DNA from: Pseudoxanthobacter soli DSM 19599
Lineage (GTDB): Bacteria; Pseudomonadota; Alphaproteobacteria; Rhizobiales; Segnochrobactraceae
Length of the DNA stretch: 64,000 bases
Direction of reading: 5' to 3'
NCBI RefSeq assembly: GCF_900148505.1
Contig: NZ_FRXO01000004.1
Location: forward strand, 186,001-250,000
Position 1 is the first letter of the stretch. Each line of letters opens with the position of its first letter. Under the pieces are notes generated by a model. The model had not been told where the DNA came from and ran no database searches. It was given only the letters and a program-made list of their open reading frames with translations. A program made the translations under genes and the position numbers. This document shows, in pieces, positions 54,598-63,689 of this stretch.

Positions 54598-54625
54598 GCC
54601 CTGCCGCACAAATGTGCGGCAGGGC
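54598..54625 (-). terminator. Intrinsic terminator of the glutamate decarboxylase gene
   Basis: A perfect 13-bp stem (54598-54610 with 54613-54625) with an AA loop, 51 bases after the decarboxylase stop. It is followed in the minus direction by TAAAATT. It also insulates the GntR operon that starts at 54555. Confidence 0.8.
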
Positions 54626-54676
54626 GTTTCGGAGCGTCGGAACGATGTGCGCCGGGTGTGGGTGGAGCCGCCCGGC

Positions 54677-56104
54677 TCAGTTGTGATTGAAGCTGCCGGC
54701 CTCGTCCTCCGACATCGGCCGGGTCACTGGGTGCTTCTCGAAGAAGCTCACCGCGCGGCGAATGTCGTCGATCAGCAGGCTGGCCAGATCGAAGCTGACG
54801 CCGTGGCGCACGAGAATGCGCTGGATGACGAGGTCCGTCCGGTCGGCCGGCATCGAATAGGCCGGCACCTGCCAGCCGCGGCTGCGCAGGCGGTCGGCGA
54901 GGTCGTAGAGCGTATAGCCGCCGATGCCGACATCGTCCTTCAGCTTCCAGCACAGCGCCGGGATGCCGCTTGCCGCATCGCCGTCGAACAGGATCTCGAA
55001 CGGGCCGATGGCCGCGATTTCCTGCGCGAGATATTGCGCCGTCTCGTAACAGGCATTGTGGATGCGGGTGTAGCCCTCGCGCCCGAGCCGGACGAAGTTG
55101 TAGTACTGCGCGATCACCTGCCCGCCTGGACGGGAAAAATTGAGCGCGAAGGTCGGCATGTCGCCGCCGAGATAGTTGACGTCGAAGATCAGTTCCTCGG
55201 GAAGGTCGGCAGCTTCCCGCCAGATCACCCAGCCCACGCCGAGCGGGGCAAGGCCGAACTTGTGGCCGGAGGTGTTGATCGACTTCACGCGCGGCAGTTG
55301 GAAATCCCAGACGAGATCCGGCGCGCAGAACGGCGCGAGGAAGCCACCGCTGGCCCCGTCGACATGAATCGGAATGTCGAGCCCGGTCGTCTTCTGCAAC
55401 TCGTCGAGCGCGTCGCTGACCGCCTTCACCGGCTCGTACTGGCAGGTGAATGTCACGCCCAGCGTCGGCACCACGCCGATCGTGTTCTCGTCGACGCGCT
55501 TGAGAACCTCCTCGGGGGACATGATCAGCCGGTCGCCCTCTAGCGGGATCTCGCGCAGTTCGACGTCGAAATAGCGCGCGAACTTGTGCCAGCAGATCTG
55601 AACCGGGCCGCAGATCAGGTTCGGCTTGTCGGCGGAGAGACCGGCCGCAGCGCGCCGCTTGCGCCATTGCCATTTGAGCGCGAGGCCGCCGAGCATTGCT
55701 GCCTCGGAAGAGCCGACAGTGGAACAGCCGAGCGTCGTCACCGGATCGGGCGCATTCCAGAGATTGGCGAGCATCCGCACACAGCGCGCCTCGATCTCGG
55801 CGGTCTGGGGATATTCGTCCTTGTCGATCATGTTCTTGTCGATCGACAGGGACATGAGGTCCTGCACCTCCTCGTCGACCCAGGTCTGGCAGAAGGTCGC
55901 GAGGTTCTGGCGGGAATTTCCGTCGAGCATCAGCTCGTCGCGCACGGCGGCGAAGACGTGCCGGGGATCGCGCTGCCGGGGCGGAAAGCCCGCCTTCGGC
56001 AGGGCTTTCAGGAGATCGCGCGACGAATAGACGTCGTCCAGCAAGGCGTCACGCAGATCGGCGTCGGATGGAGTTGAGGTCACTTGGCTCCCCTTCGCGA
56101 ACAT
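54677..56104 (-). CDS. gadB: Glutamate decarboxylase (PLP-dependent)
   Basis: Converts glutamate to gamma-aminobutyrate and CO2, consuming a proton (acid resistance, GABA supply). It is 475 residues long, close to E. coli GadB (466). Family motifs: [22 protein letters not shown] near residues 126-147, [17 protein letters not shown] (PLP-binding Asp) and [20 protein letters not shown] with the PLP-binding Lys at about residue 282. The C-terminus ends SFNHN, comparable to the E. coli tail that closes the active site at neutral pH, though without its HTGF sequence. It is a single gene with a terminator; no glutamate/GABA antiporter gene (gadC) is adjacent. Confidence 0.95.
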   Translation of the reverse strand: MFAKGSQVTSTPSDADLRDALLDDVYSSRDLLKALPKAGFPPRQRDPRHVFAAVRDELMLDGNSRQNLATFCQTWVDEEVQDLMSLSIDKNMIDKDEYPQTAEIEARCVRMLANLWNAPDPVTTLGCSTVGSSEAAMLGGLALKWQWRKRRAAAGLSADKPNLICGPVQICWHKFARYFDVELREIPLEGDRLIMSPEEVLKRVDENTIGVVPTLGVTFTCQYEPVKAVSDALDELQKTTGLDIPIHVDGASGGFLAPFCAPDLVWDFQLPRVKSINTSGHKFGLAPLGVGWVIWREAADLPEELIFDVNYLGGDMPTFALNFSRPGGQVIAQYYNFVRLGREGYTRIHNACYETAQYLAQEIAAIGPFEILFDGDAASGIPALCWKLKDDVGIGGYTLYDLADRLRSRGWQVPAYSMPADRTDLVIQRILVRHGVSFDLASLLIDDIRRAVSFFEKHPVTRPMSEDEAGSFNHN

Positions 56105-56400
56105 GGATAAGGCCGTGTGTAGAGGGTGTTGACCGCCGGGAACAGGGGGGCGACCTTTATCGAGGTGCGATCTGGCGGCCTTTTGGCCGGCCGCGCGATC
56201 ACGCTTGCGCGCGCGTCTCGTCGAAATCTGGAAAGCGCGCCGCCATCATGGCATCAGAACCGGGCCGGGTATGAAGCGGCCATCAAATCGTGGCAGCATG
56301 AACCGACGGTCGGCACGCCGTAGGGCAGTCGCGGCAAATGCGATCGGCTCCGGCGCGGTCGGCCGGACGAACGAGGCCGGACAGACGGATCGAGGCGGAC
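56105..56400. other. Divergent intergenic region (gadB / amidase)
   Basis: Just under 300 bases between two divergent genes. It must contain both promoters. GTTGACC near 56128 could be part of a -35 for the rightward gene, but no matching -10 is clear. No repeat or long palindrome is seen. An in-frame extension of the amidase back to 56338 is rejected because the processed enzyme needs Cys at position 2. Confidence 0.45.
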
Positions 56401-57519
56401 ATGTGTACTTCGCTGAGTTACAGCGATGCGGCGGGCAGGATCTATTTCGGTCGGACGCTGGAGCTGACAGTCGACCTTCCCTATCAGATCGCCTATTTCC
56501 CGGCCGGCTTTCCCGTCCGCTCCGAGGTCGAGGGTCACCTCCCGCTGCAGTTCGAGGCGCGGCACGGCGTCCTCGGCGTCACCATGCCGGCGCGCATTCC
56601 GACGCCCGGCGCGCCGCTTGCCGTTCATGATTTCAAGGTGCTCGAAGGCCTGAACGATCAGGGTCTGACCTTCAGCCTGCTGTCCTATCCTGTGGCATCG
56701 GGGCCCCAGCAGGCCGTTGCGATGACGCAGGCCGTGCTGTCCGCATCCGATCTCGGCAATTGGGTGCTGGGCCAGTTCGCCACCGTGACGGAGGTCAAGG
56801 CGGCGCTCGCGTCGCAGCCGGTGGTGCTGCAGCCCCTCGCCATTCTCGGTGGTGTGGTGTCGCCGTTCCACTATGTCGTCCATGACGCTTCCGGCGCCGC
56901 TCTCGTCATCGAATTCAATCGCGGCAAGATGTCGGTCTACGACAACCCGGTCGGGGTGATGACCAACGGTCCCGAATTCCCCTGGCATCTGACCAATCTC
57001 AACAACTACACCTTCCTCACCAATGTCGACACGCCATCGGCCAGCTTCGGCCGCTACAGGGCCGTGCAGCCCGATTCCGGCATCGCCACTGCCGGCCTGC
57101 CGGCGTCCAACACCTCCGTCGGCCGCTTCGTGCGTGCGGCCTTCTATGCGCATTATGCGGAGAAGGCAGCCACTCCCGAGGCTGCGGTGGGGACGCTGGC
57201 GCACATCCTCAACAATTTCGACCGGCCGCGCGGCGTGAGCATCGACTATCCCGAGAGCGGTGGCGGCGGCCACCTCGAGGTCGCCGGGCTGGAGCCGGAG
57301 AAGGGCGCCGCCTACGCCACAGAGTTCACCACGTGGACGAGCCTTTCCGACCTCGACCGCAAGCTGTTCTTCATCCGCGACTACGGAAGCCTGAACTTCA
57401 CCCGCTTCGATCTGGGTGGACTGTCGTCCCTGAAACAGCCGAAGATCGTTCCGCTGAAGCGCCTCTCCGGCGCCGCACCGGACGCGAGTTCCCTCCTCGC
57501 CGGGTCAGCCGCGGCCTGA
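56401..57519 (+). CDS. Choloylglycine-hydrolase-family amidase (Ntn hydrolase)
   Basis: A 372-residue linear-amide C-N hydrolase of the bile-salt hydrolase/penicillin-V-acylase family. It starts MCTSLSY, so removal of Met exposes Cys as the N-terminal nucleophile; this fixes the start at 56401. VMTNGPEFPWHLTNLNNY near residues 188-206 is the family's conserved Asn region. There is no signal peptide, so it is probably cytoplasmic, like other Gram-negative members. Possible substrates are N-acyl amino acids, acyl-homoserine lactones, penicillin V or conjugated bile salts. The extended C-terminus beyond the core (PKIVPLKRLSG onward) is Ala/Ser-rich. It is followed 25 bases later by a membrane-protein gene. 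Confidence 0.9.
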   Translation: MCTSLSYSDAAGRIYFGRTLELTVDLPYQIAYFPAGFPVRSEVEGHLPLQFEARHGVLGVTMPARIPTPGAPLAVHDFKVLEGLNDQGLTFSLLSYPVASGPQQAVAMTQAVLSASDLGNWVLGQFATVTEVKAALASQPVVLQPLAILGGVVSPFHYVVHDASGAALVIEFNRGKMSVYDNPVGVMTNGPEFPWHLTNLNNYTFLTNVDTPSASFGRYRAVQPDSGIATAGLPASNTSVGRFVRAAFYAHYAEKAATPEAAVGTLAHILNNFDRPRGVSIDYPESGGGGHLEVAGLEPEKGAAYATEFTTWTSLSDLDRKLFFIRDYGSLNFTRFDLGGLSSLKQPKIVPLKRLSGAAPDASSLLAGSAAA

Positions 57520-57544
57520 GGCCGCGCGGCGCCGGACCGATGGC

Positions 57545-58402
57545 ATGATCTCGCTTTTCAGGCATCGCGATACGACCGGGGTTCACGTCGCCGGACCGTG
57601 GCCGTTCGTGACCTTCCGCAGCTATCGCCTCGGGCGCCGCCGGGTGTTCTGGCGTGCGCGGCAGCACCGCAAGGGCCTGATGCGGCGCGCGCGGGCGCTG
57701 GAAAACGCGCCGACGCCGTTCTGGCAGTCCCGGCGCTACAACTGGTATGTCGGCGCGATCTTCGCGGCGGGCTCGTTCCTGTTCATGCTCGGAAGCGCGC
57801 TGAGCCTGCTGCCGCCCTCGTTAGGCATCGCTGCCGGCCTGATCAACGTCGTGTTCTTCCTCGGCTCGATTCCGTTCACGACGGCAGCCTATCTGCAGCA
57901 TTTCCAGGCCGCCAACGCGAGCGAGTTCACGCTGTCGCCCGGCGCTCCAGAGGCCGGACGCAGCATCTCCTTCATCGGCTGGCACCCGCGCAGCGCGGGC
58001 TGGCTCAGTACCTTCACCCAGTTCGTCGGCACGATTGCCTTCAACGTGAACACCTTCGACGGCATCCTGGCGCCCACCCGCTGGTATGTGCAGGACGTGG
58101 CGATCTGGCTGCCCGACATGGTCGGCTCCATTCTCTTCCTGGTGTCGGCCTATCTCGCCTTCATCGAGACCGCCGGGGCCTACTGGCGGTGGAAGCCGCG
58201 GGACCTCGCCTGGCAGATCGTGTTCGTGAATCTTGTGGGCTGCGTCGCCTTCATGATCGCGGCCATCGTCACCTACGTTCCGAGCGGCCCGGATCCGGCC
58301 TGGACGGGAATCATGGGCAACGCACAGTTGTTTCTCGGCGCGTCGTGCTTCTTCATCGGCGCATGGCTCACCATGCGCGAAAGCGAGACGGCGGCGCCGT
58401 GA
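57545..58402 (+). CDS. Multi-pass membrane protein with YrhK-like segments
   Basis: A 285-residue inner-membrane protein. A basic N-terminal part (about residues 1-65, Arg-rich) is followed by two paired membrane segments (NWYVGAIFAAGSFLFMLGS near 68-86, then INVVFFLGSIPFTTAAYL). A loop follows, then two more pairs near 190-210 and 225-280. The short GxxxFxxGS-type pairs resemble YrhK-domain proteins. Its function is unknown. It may be cotranscribed with the amidase (25-base gap). No enzyme motif is visible. Confidence 0.72.
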   Translation: MISLFRHRDTTGVHVAGPWPFVTFRSYRLGRRRVFWRARQHRKGLMRRARALENAPTPFWQSRRYNWYVGAIFAAGSFLFMLGSALSLLPPSLGIAAGLINVVFFLGSIPFTTAAYLQHFQAANASEFTLSPGAPEAGRSISFIGWHPRSAGWLSTFTQFVGTIAFNVNTFDGILAPTRWYVQDVAIWLPDMVGSILFLVSAYLAFIETAGAYWRWKPRDLAWQIVFVNLVGCVAFMIAAIVTYVPSGPDPAWTGIMGNAQLFLGASCFFIGAWLTMRESETAAP

Positions 58403-58509
58403 ATGCAGGTGCCAGCCAAAGGCGCTGCGAGTGTCCAAGGGTTGGATTGCAGGGCGTGCGCTGGTAACTGTTGCACTCGGAACGAGATACGCGGGGCGGG
58501 ATACGGGGA

Positions 58510-58851
58510 ATGAGGCGGCGAGGTTCGCGACGGTTGTTTCCGGCCTTTGGTGTGCCGCGCGCAGTCTTCGCCCAGCCGTTCTCCCTTTTCGCGCCGTTCG
58601 CCCTCGTTGCCCCTGCCGCGTTGGTCCTCGCCGGATGCAGCCTGCAGTCGAGTCCGGCGCTTCCTCTTTTCGGGGCCTATTTCCCGTCGTGGCTGATCTG
58701 CCTCGCCCTCGGCGTGGTCGGCGCGGTCCTGGTGCGCGCCATCTTCATCCCTCTCGGGCTGGACGACATGCTGCCCGCGCGTCTCCTCGTCTACACGTCG
58801 CTCGCCGCCGCCATCGGCTTCCTCGCCGCGCTCACGATTTACGGGCGCTGA
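58510..58851 (+). CDS. ytcA: YtcA-family small membrane lipoprotein
   Basis: About 113 residues. VLAGCS is a lipobox, followed by ALPLFGAYFPSWLICLALG and LPARLLVYTSLAAAIGFL, two membrane segments typical of the YtcA family. In E. coli ytcA is the gene directly before mdtNOP, and the same order is seen here, so it is probably an accessory part of the pump. The N-terminal leader before the lipobox is unusually long (about 42 residues). The true start may be further downstream, though none has a better ribosome-binding site. The gene ends 2 bases before the adaptor start. Confidence 0.8.
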   Translation: MRRRGSRRLFPAFGVPRAVFAQPFSLFAPFALVAPAALVLAGCSLQSSPALPLFGAYFPSWLICLALGVVGAVLVRAIFIPLGLDDMLPARLLVYTSLAAAIGFLAALTIYGR

Positions 58852-58853
58852 CT

Positions 58854-59903
58854 ATGGCTCCCTCCGCCTATTCCCGTCGCCACAATCCGGTCGGCTACGT
58901 GCTGGCGGGGCTCATCATCGCCGGCGCCGTCGCCGCCGGAGGGGTCTATCTGAAGCGCGCGGAGAACAACCCGCTGTCCGAGGACGCGGTCATCACAGCG
59001 AACATCGTCAACATCGCCTCGACCGTGCCGGGCCGCATCGTCACCCTCGAGGTCACCGAGAACCAGAAGGTCGCGAAGGGCGATCTCCTGTTTGCCATCG
59101 ACCCGGTGCCCTACCGGCTCGCCGTGGAACAGGCTCGGGCGGATCTGATGATCGCGGAAGCGGCCCGCGACAGCCAGAAGCGCACCATCAGCGCCGAGCA
59201 GTCGAACGCCGTCGTCGCCGACCAGCAGGTCATCCGCGCCCGCACCAATCTCGCACTCGCAGAGCAGACGCTCGCCCGCCTCCTGCCGTTGCTTCCGAAA
59301 GGCTATGTGACCGCCCAGCAGGTCGACGACGCCCGTACAGCGCGCGACGACGCCCGCACCAGTCTCTCCCAGGCGATCAAGCAGGCCGAGGCGGCCGCCA
59401 GCCTCGTCAGCACGCTCGACGCATCCGAGGCGTTGGTGGCCTCCCGCCGCGCTGCGCTCGCCATCGCCGAGCGAGGCCTTGCCAACACCGAGATCCGGGC
59501 GCCCCACGACGGCCGCGTGGTCGGCCTCGCCGTCGCCACTGGCGAGATCGTCGCGCCCGGCCAGTCGGTCTTCACGCTGATCGACACGGATGCGTGGTTC
59601 GCCAGCGCATCGTTCCGCGAGACGGAGCTGCCGGCGATCGCCGTCGGAGATTGCGCGCGCGTCTACGCGCTTGCTGACCGCTCGGTCCCGATTTCCGGGC
59701 GCGTGGAGGGCATCGGCTGGGGCGTGGTCTCGGAAGATCTCCTGAACCTGCCGCGCGGCCTGCCTTATGTACCGAAATCGCTCAACTGGGTGCGGATCGC
59801 CCAGCGTTTTCCGGTCCGCATCCGCCTTCAGGACCCGCCCGAGAGCCTCATGCGCATGGGAGCGTCGGCGGTGGCGATCGTCCATCACGGCGAGCGCTGC
59901 TGA
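58854..59903 (+). CDS. mdtN: HlyD-type adaptor of the MdtNOP-like efflux pump
   Basis: A 349-residue membrane-fusion protein with one N-terminal membrane segment (VGYVLAGLIIAGAVAAGGVYL, written as positions 15-35), the lipoyl-like half around VNIASTVPGRIVTLEVTENQ, a long helical hairpin (about 95-205, Ala/Arg/Gln-rich) and the second lipoyl half NTEIRAPHDGRVVGLAV. The late segment PKSLNWVRIAQRFPVRIRL is characteristic of MdtN/AaeA adaptors that pair with FUSC-type proteins. Its stop and the next start share TGATG. Confidence 0.9.
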   Translation: MAPSAYSRRHNPVGYVLAGLIIAGAVAAGGVYLKRAENNPLSEDAVITANIVNIASTVPGRIVTLEVTENQKVAKGDLLFAIDPVPYRLAVEQARADLMIAEAARDSQKRTISAEQSNAVVADQQVIRARTNLALAEQTLARLLPLLPKGYVTAQQVDDARTARDDARTSLSQAIKQAEAAASLVSTLDASEALVASRRAALAIAERGLANTEIRAPHDGRVVGLAVATGEIVAPGQSVFTLIDTDAWFASASFRETELPAIAVGDCARVYALADRSVPISGRVEGIGWGVVSEDLLNLPRGLPYVPKSLNWVRIAQRFPVRIRLQDPPESLMRMGASAVAIVHHGERC

Positions 59904-61762
59904 TGACGGCGCCGGCGCAACCGTCGCTTCTCGCTCAGATCCGAGAGGACCTCGCGCCGTTTCCCGGGCGCGCGGCGCTGACATGGCGGATCGCGCTGCT
60001 GTGCGCCATCGTCTCGGCGACGGCGATGCTTTACCAGACACCGGAAGCCGCGATCAGCTGCTATCTCATCATCTTCCTGATGAAGCCCGATGCGGTGCAG
60101 AACATCGCCACTGCCATCGGGCTCATCGTGCTGGTGGCGCTCGTCGTCGCGGGTCTGGTGCCGCTGATCAATGCGACGGTGGATTCACCGCTGCTGCGGA
60201 TGCTCTCCATCGCCCTCGTGTCGTTCGTCTTTCTGTTCATCGGCGCGGCGAGCCAGCTCGGCGAGATCGGCGGCGTCATCGCGCTGGTGATCGCGTTCCT
60301 GCTGACCCTCGTCTCGATGGCCCCGGTCGCCGATGCGGTCACGTTCGGCCTGCGCTATGCCGCCTACATGGCGATGATGCCGATGGCGGCGATGGTGGTG
60401 TTCAATCTCGCGCTCGGGCTGTCGCCGGTGCGGCTCCTGCGGGGGACACTGCGCCAGCGGCTCGCCGCAGCCTCGGCTGCCGCGTCCGGCACGCCGGGCG
60501 CGGACGAACGGCTCGATGAACTGCTCAGGGCCGGCAACGCCGCTCCGGCGAAAGAGGCGGCCGCGGTGAAGGCTCTGAACCTCGTCGCCCGAGACGCGGC
60601 GGGACAGATCGCCCGCGACGTGCGGGCTTCCTATCGCCTGATGCTCGCGGTCTCGGCGTTGCCGGAAACGTGCGATCCCAGCCGGCGCGCGGCGCTTTCC
60701 TCGGCCATCGATGTCACCCTCGCTGCGCTCGACGCAGGGCAGATGCCGCCACGACCCTCCGTTGCGGGAGATGCGGACAGCGATGCGGAGCGGGATGCCT
60801 TCGCCGCGCTCGCCGTCATTGCCGGCACGCCGGAGGGAGATGTGGTCGCCTCGCCGAAGCAGCCGTTCTTTGCGCCGGACGCCCTGACCAACCCCGACTA
60901 TCAGCGCTTCGCCCTCAAGACGACGGCGGCGGCCGTGATCTGCTACCTGATCTATACCGGCCTCGACTGGCAGGGCATCCACACCGCGATGATCACCTGC
61001 TACGTGGCCGCGCTCGGCACCACCGGCGAGACCGTGCACAAGCTCGGCCTGCGCATCCTCGGCTGCCTCATCGGCGCCGTGCTCGGGATAGCATCGATCC
61101 TGTTCGTCATGCCGCAGCTTGAGTCCATCGCCGGCCTGATGGCGCTCATCTTCGTCGGCGTGCTGGTCGGGGCCTGGGTCTCGACCGGTCCGGAACGCAT
61201 CGCATATGGCGGTGTCCAGATCGCGCTCGCCTTCCTGCTGACCGTTGTCCAGGGCTTCGGCCCCACGACGAGTCTCGACACCGCGTGGGACCGCATCGTC
61301 GGCATCCTGCTCGGCAATGTGGTGGTCTACCTGATCTTCACGCACATCTGGCCGGTCTCGGTCGAAAGCGCCGTGCGCGAGCACCTGAAAGCGGCGATCG
61401 ACGGCTTGGCGCGGCTCGCGGCCCTTGCGCCGGAGCGGCGCTCCGGTGCGATCCCCGAGGCGGCGCTGGTGCGATGCGAAGCCGGCAAGGCCGGGGAACT
61501 GCTCGATCTCATCCCATTCGAACCGCACGCGATCCGCCCTGCTCAGCACGTGCAGGCGCGGCTGCGCAATGCCGGCGATGAAGTCACTGCGCTCGCCGCC
61601 GCGATCTTTCTGTCCCGCGACGCTTTGCCGGCAGCGGCGACGCGCCTCGCCGAAATTTCAAACTGGCTGGACGGCCGCGGTGCCCGATCCGACATCAGCG
61701 CAAGCGAGACGGATTCGATCACTCACAGGATCAACCGGCTCGCGATAGCGGTGGCGGGCTGA
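59903..61762 (+). CDS. mdtO: FUSC-family efflux protein (MdtO-like)
   Basis: A 619-residue membrane protein with two blocks of membrane segments (about residues 25-185 and 330-480) and helical soluble regions after each. CYLIIFLMKPDAVQNIATAIG is in the first block. CYVAALGTTGETVHKLGLRI and MPQLESIAGLMALIFVGVLV are in the second, matching MdtO-type FUSC proteins. It would move aromatic or cationic toxins across the inner membrane in a complex with the adaptor. It is coupled to both neighbours by TGATG. Confidence 0.88.
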   Translation: MTAPAQPSLLAQIREDLAPFPGRAALTWRIALLCAIVSATAMLYQTPEAAISCYLIIFLMKPDAVQNIATAIGLIVLVALVVAGLVPLINATVDSPLLRMLSIALVSFVFLFIGAASQLGEIGGVIALVIAFLLTLVSMAPVADAVTFGLRYAAYMAMMPMAAMVVFNLALGLSPVRLLRGTLRQRLAAASAAASGTPGADERLDELLRAGNAAPAKEAAAVKALNLVARDAAGQIARDVRASYRLMLAVSALPETCDPSRRAALSSAIDVTLAALDAGQMPPRPSVAGDADSDAERDAFAALAVIAGTPEGDVVASPKQPFFAPDALTNPDYQRFALKTTAAAVICYLIYTGLDWQGIHTAMITCYVAALGTTGETVHKLGLRILGCLIGAVLGIASILFVMPQLESIAGLMALIFVGVLVGAWVSTGPERIAYGGVQIALAFLLTVVQGFGPTTSLDTAWDRIVGILLGNVVVYLIFTHIWPVSVESAVREHLKAAIDGLARLAALAPERRSGAIPEAALVRCEAGKAGELLDLIPFEPHAIRPAQHVQARLRNAGDEVTALAAAIFLSRDALPAAATRLAEISNWLDGRGARSDISASETDSITHRINRLAIAVAG

Positions 61763-63333
61763 TGCGGCCGCGCCTTCACGCCCTTCTCGCCTCCGGAGGC
61801 CTCACGCTGGCGCTTGCCGCTTGCGCATCCAACGCCGCGAACATGACGTCATCCGGCCCCGACAAGCCATGGGCGCCAAACGGCAACGAGCAGGGGCTCT
61901 GGAGCGCGCAATCCCGTCCGGCGACGGCCGTGCCGAAGACAGCGAACGGCGCGCCGGACTTCGGCATTCCGACCAATCCGGCGCTCGCGGAGATGCCCCC
62001 GACGCCGGATATCGATCTCGCTCGGACCTACACGCTGCCGGAACTGATCGATATCGCCCAGCGCAACAATCCAGATACCCGCGCGGCCTGGGAAAGGGCA
62101 CGGCAAGCGGCATTGGCCGTCGGCATGGTGGAGGCGACCTATCTGCCGCTGATCACCGCCAATGTCATCGGCGGGCAGCAGCAGACGCAGACCCCCCTGC
62201 CGCTGCCGGTCGGAACGCAACGTTATTTCAACACGACGTCCAGCGGCGTTTCCCCGTCGATCGCGCTGCAGTGGCTGGTGTTCGATTTCGGTCAGCGCGC
62301 GGCGGTCGCGGATGCCGCCAAGCAGGGCGCTATCGCCGCCAACGTGCTGTTCAACGGCGAGCACCAGAAGCTGATCTTCGATGTCTCCCGCACCTATTAC
62401 AGCTACGGCGCAGCCGTGACGCGCTCGCGTATCGCGCGACAGGCGCTCGGCAACAGCATCGCGATCCGCGCCGCTGCGGAGGACCGGATGTCACGCGGGC
62501 TTGCGACGACGGTCGAGGTGGCACAGGCACGCCAGGCCGTCGCGCAGGCGGAATTGCGCCGCGTCCTCGCCGAGGGGGAGGAGCGCGACGCCTACCAGGC
62601 GCTGATCGCGGCCATGGGGATCACTGCCACGCTGCCCCTGAAGATCGCGACCGCCGAGAAGCGACGCCTGCCAGACGCGGTCAACCTGCCGCTCGATTCC
62701 ATGATCCAGCTCGCGCTTTCCCGGCGACCGGACGTGGCGGCAAGCTACTCGGCGGTGAAGGCCGGCAAGGCCGGCATCAAGGCTGCGGAGGCGGAGTTCC
62801 TACCCAAGGTGTTCGTCGCCGGCGCCGTTGCGTCAGCCCAGGGGAACTTCAACGCCACGGGTCTGCCCACCATCGGCCAGCAGGCGACCGGCATGGGCGT
62901 TCTGGTGGGTGCGACGGTGCCGCTCTACGACGCCGGGCTTCGCGCCGCCCAGCTCAAGCAGGCGAAATCGCGCGCGGCCGCTGCGGAAAGCGACTTTCGG
63001 CGCACGCAGACCCTGGCCGTCACCGAAATCGTCGGCGCCAGCAACACGTTGCGCACGGCGCTTCAATCCTACAAGGCGGCGAGTGCACTCGTCTCGGCGG
63101 CTTCCATCACCTACGACGCCGCGCTCGAAGCCTACCGGAACGGCGTCGGCACCGTCACCGCTGCGACGGCGGCCGATAGCGACCTCATCGATGCGCGGCA
63201 GGCCCAGGCCGACGCCCATGCTGCTGCCCTCATCGCCGCTTCCAACCTTGCCTTCGTGGTCGGCGCGATGACATCGGCCGAAGGCGGCCCGGCGCTGCCG
63301 CCGTCGTCCGCTCCGCAGCCGCTCCGGCCGTGA
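61762..63333 (+). CDS. mdtP: Outer-membrane efflux channel lipoprotein (MdtP/TolC family)
   Basis: A 523-residue TolC-family channel. The N-terminal signal has the lipobox LALAACAS (Cys near residue 21). Two OEP repeats follow (about residues 95-285 and 310-500) containing ALSRRPDVAASYSAVKAGKAG and GATVPLYDAGLRAAQLK, the family's conserved loop. It completes a tripartite pump with its own channel, independent of the NodT-type channel at 153. The end is a Pro/Ser-rich tail. The start shares TGATG with the stop of the FUSC gene. Confidence 0.92.
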   Translation: MRPRLHALLASGGLTLALAACASNAANMTSSGPDKPWAPNGNEQGLWSAQSRPATAVPKTANGAPDFGIPTNPALAEMPPTPDIDLARTYTLPELIDIAQRNNPDTRAAWERARQAALAVGMVEATYLPLITANVIGGQQQTQTPLPLPVGTQRYFNTTSSGVSPSIALQWLVFDFGQRAAVADAAKQGAIAANVLFNGEHQKLIFDVSRTYYSYGAAVTRSRIARQALGNSIAIRAAAEDRMSRGLATTVEVAQARQAVAQAELRRVLAEGEERDAYQALIAAMGITATLPLKIATAEKRRLPDAVNLPLDSMIQLALSRRPDVAASYSAVKAGKAGIKAAEAEFLPKVFVAGAVASAQGNFNATGLPTIGQQATGMGVLVGATVPLYDAGLRAAQLKQAKSRAAAAESDFRRTQTLAVTEIVGASNTLRTALQSYKAASALVSAASITYDAALEAYRNGVGTVTAATAADSDLIDARQAQADAHAAALIAASNLAFVVGAMTSAEGGPALPPSSAPQPLRP

Positions 63334-63689
63334 CCGCGCCCTCGTAGCCAAACCACAGGCCGCGTGCGCACCGGCTTCACTCCCCTCCCCACGGCTGCAC
63401 GATACCGATATAAGTCCGTTCTGCCGGCCGAGCGCTTCCCAAGGCGAGGCCGGTTCCAGTCCCTGACAGGAGCGTCGTGCCGCATGGCGGTCGTGCTGTC
63501 GTGCCCGTCCTCCAGCCGTGCCTTCCCGCCGATCCGTCAATCCGGCTGCCGTCGTTCAGTCCCGTGTCCGGGCGGCGTTCGGCCGCGCCGGGATGCGGCC
63601 GTCGGCGTCCTCCCTTCCCTGTTCCCGCCGTGCCGTCCGGCCCCGCCTCTTCCCGCACACTTACTTTCCTGAAACAACGGAGCGTTCCC
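63334..63689. other. Intergenic region, C-rich, nothing recognised
   Basis: A 356-base spacer between the efflux operon and the aldo-keto reductase gene, both on the plus strand. It is very C-rich on this strand and contains no clear terminator, promoter or supported open frame. CGATACCGATATAAG near 63402 is the only AT-rich spot. A GGAG lies about eight bases before the next start. Confidence 0.45.
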
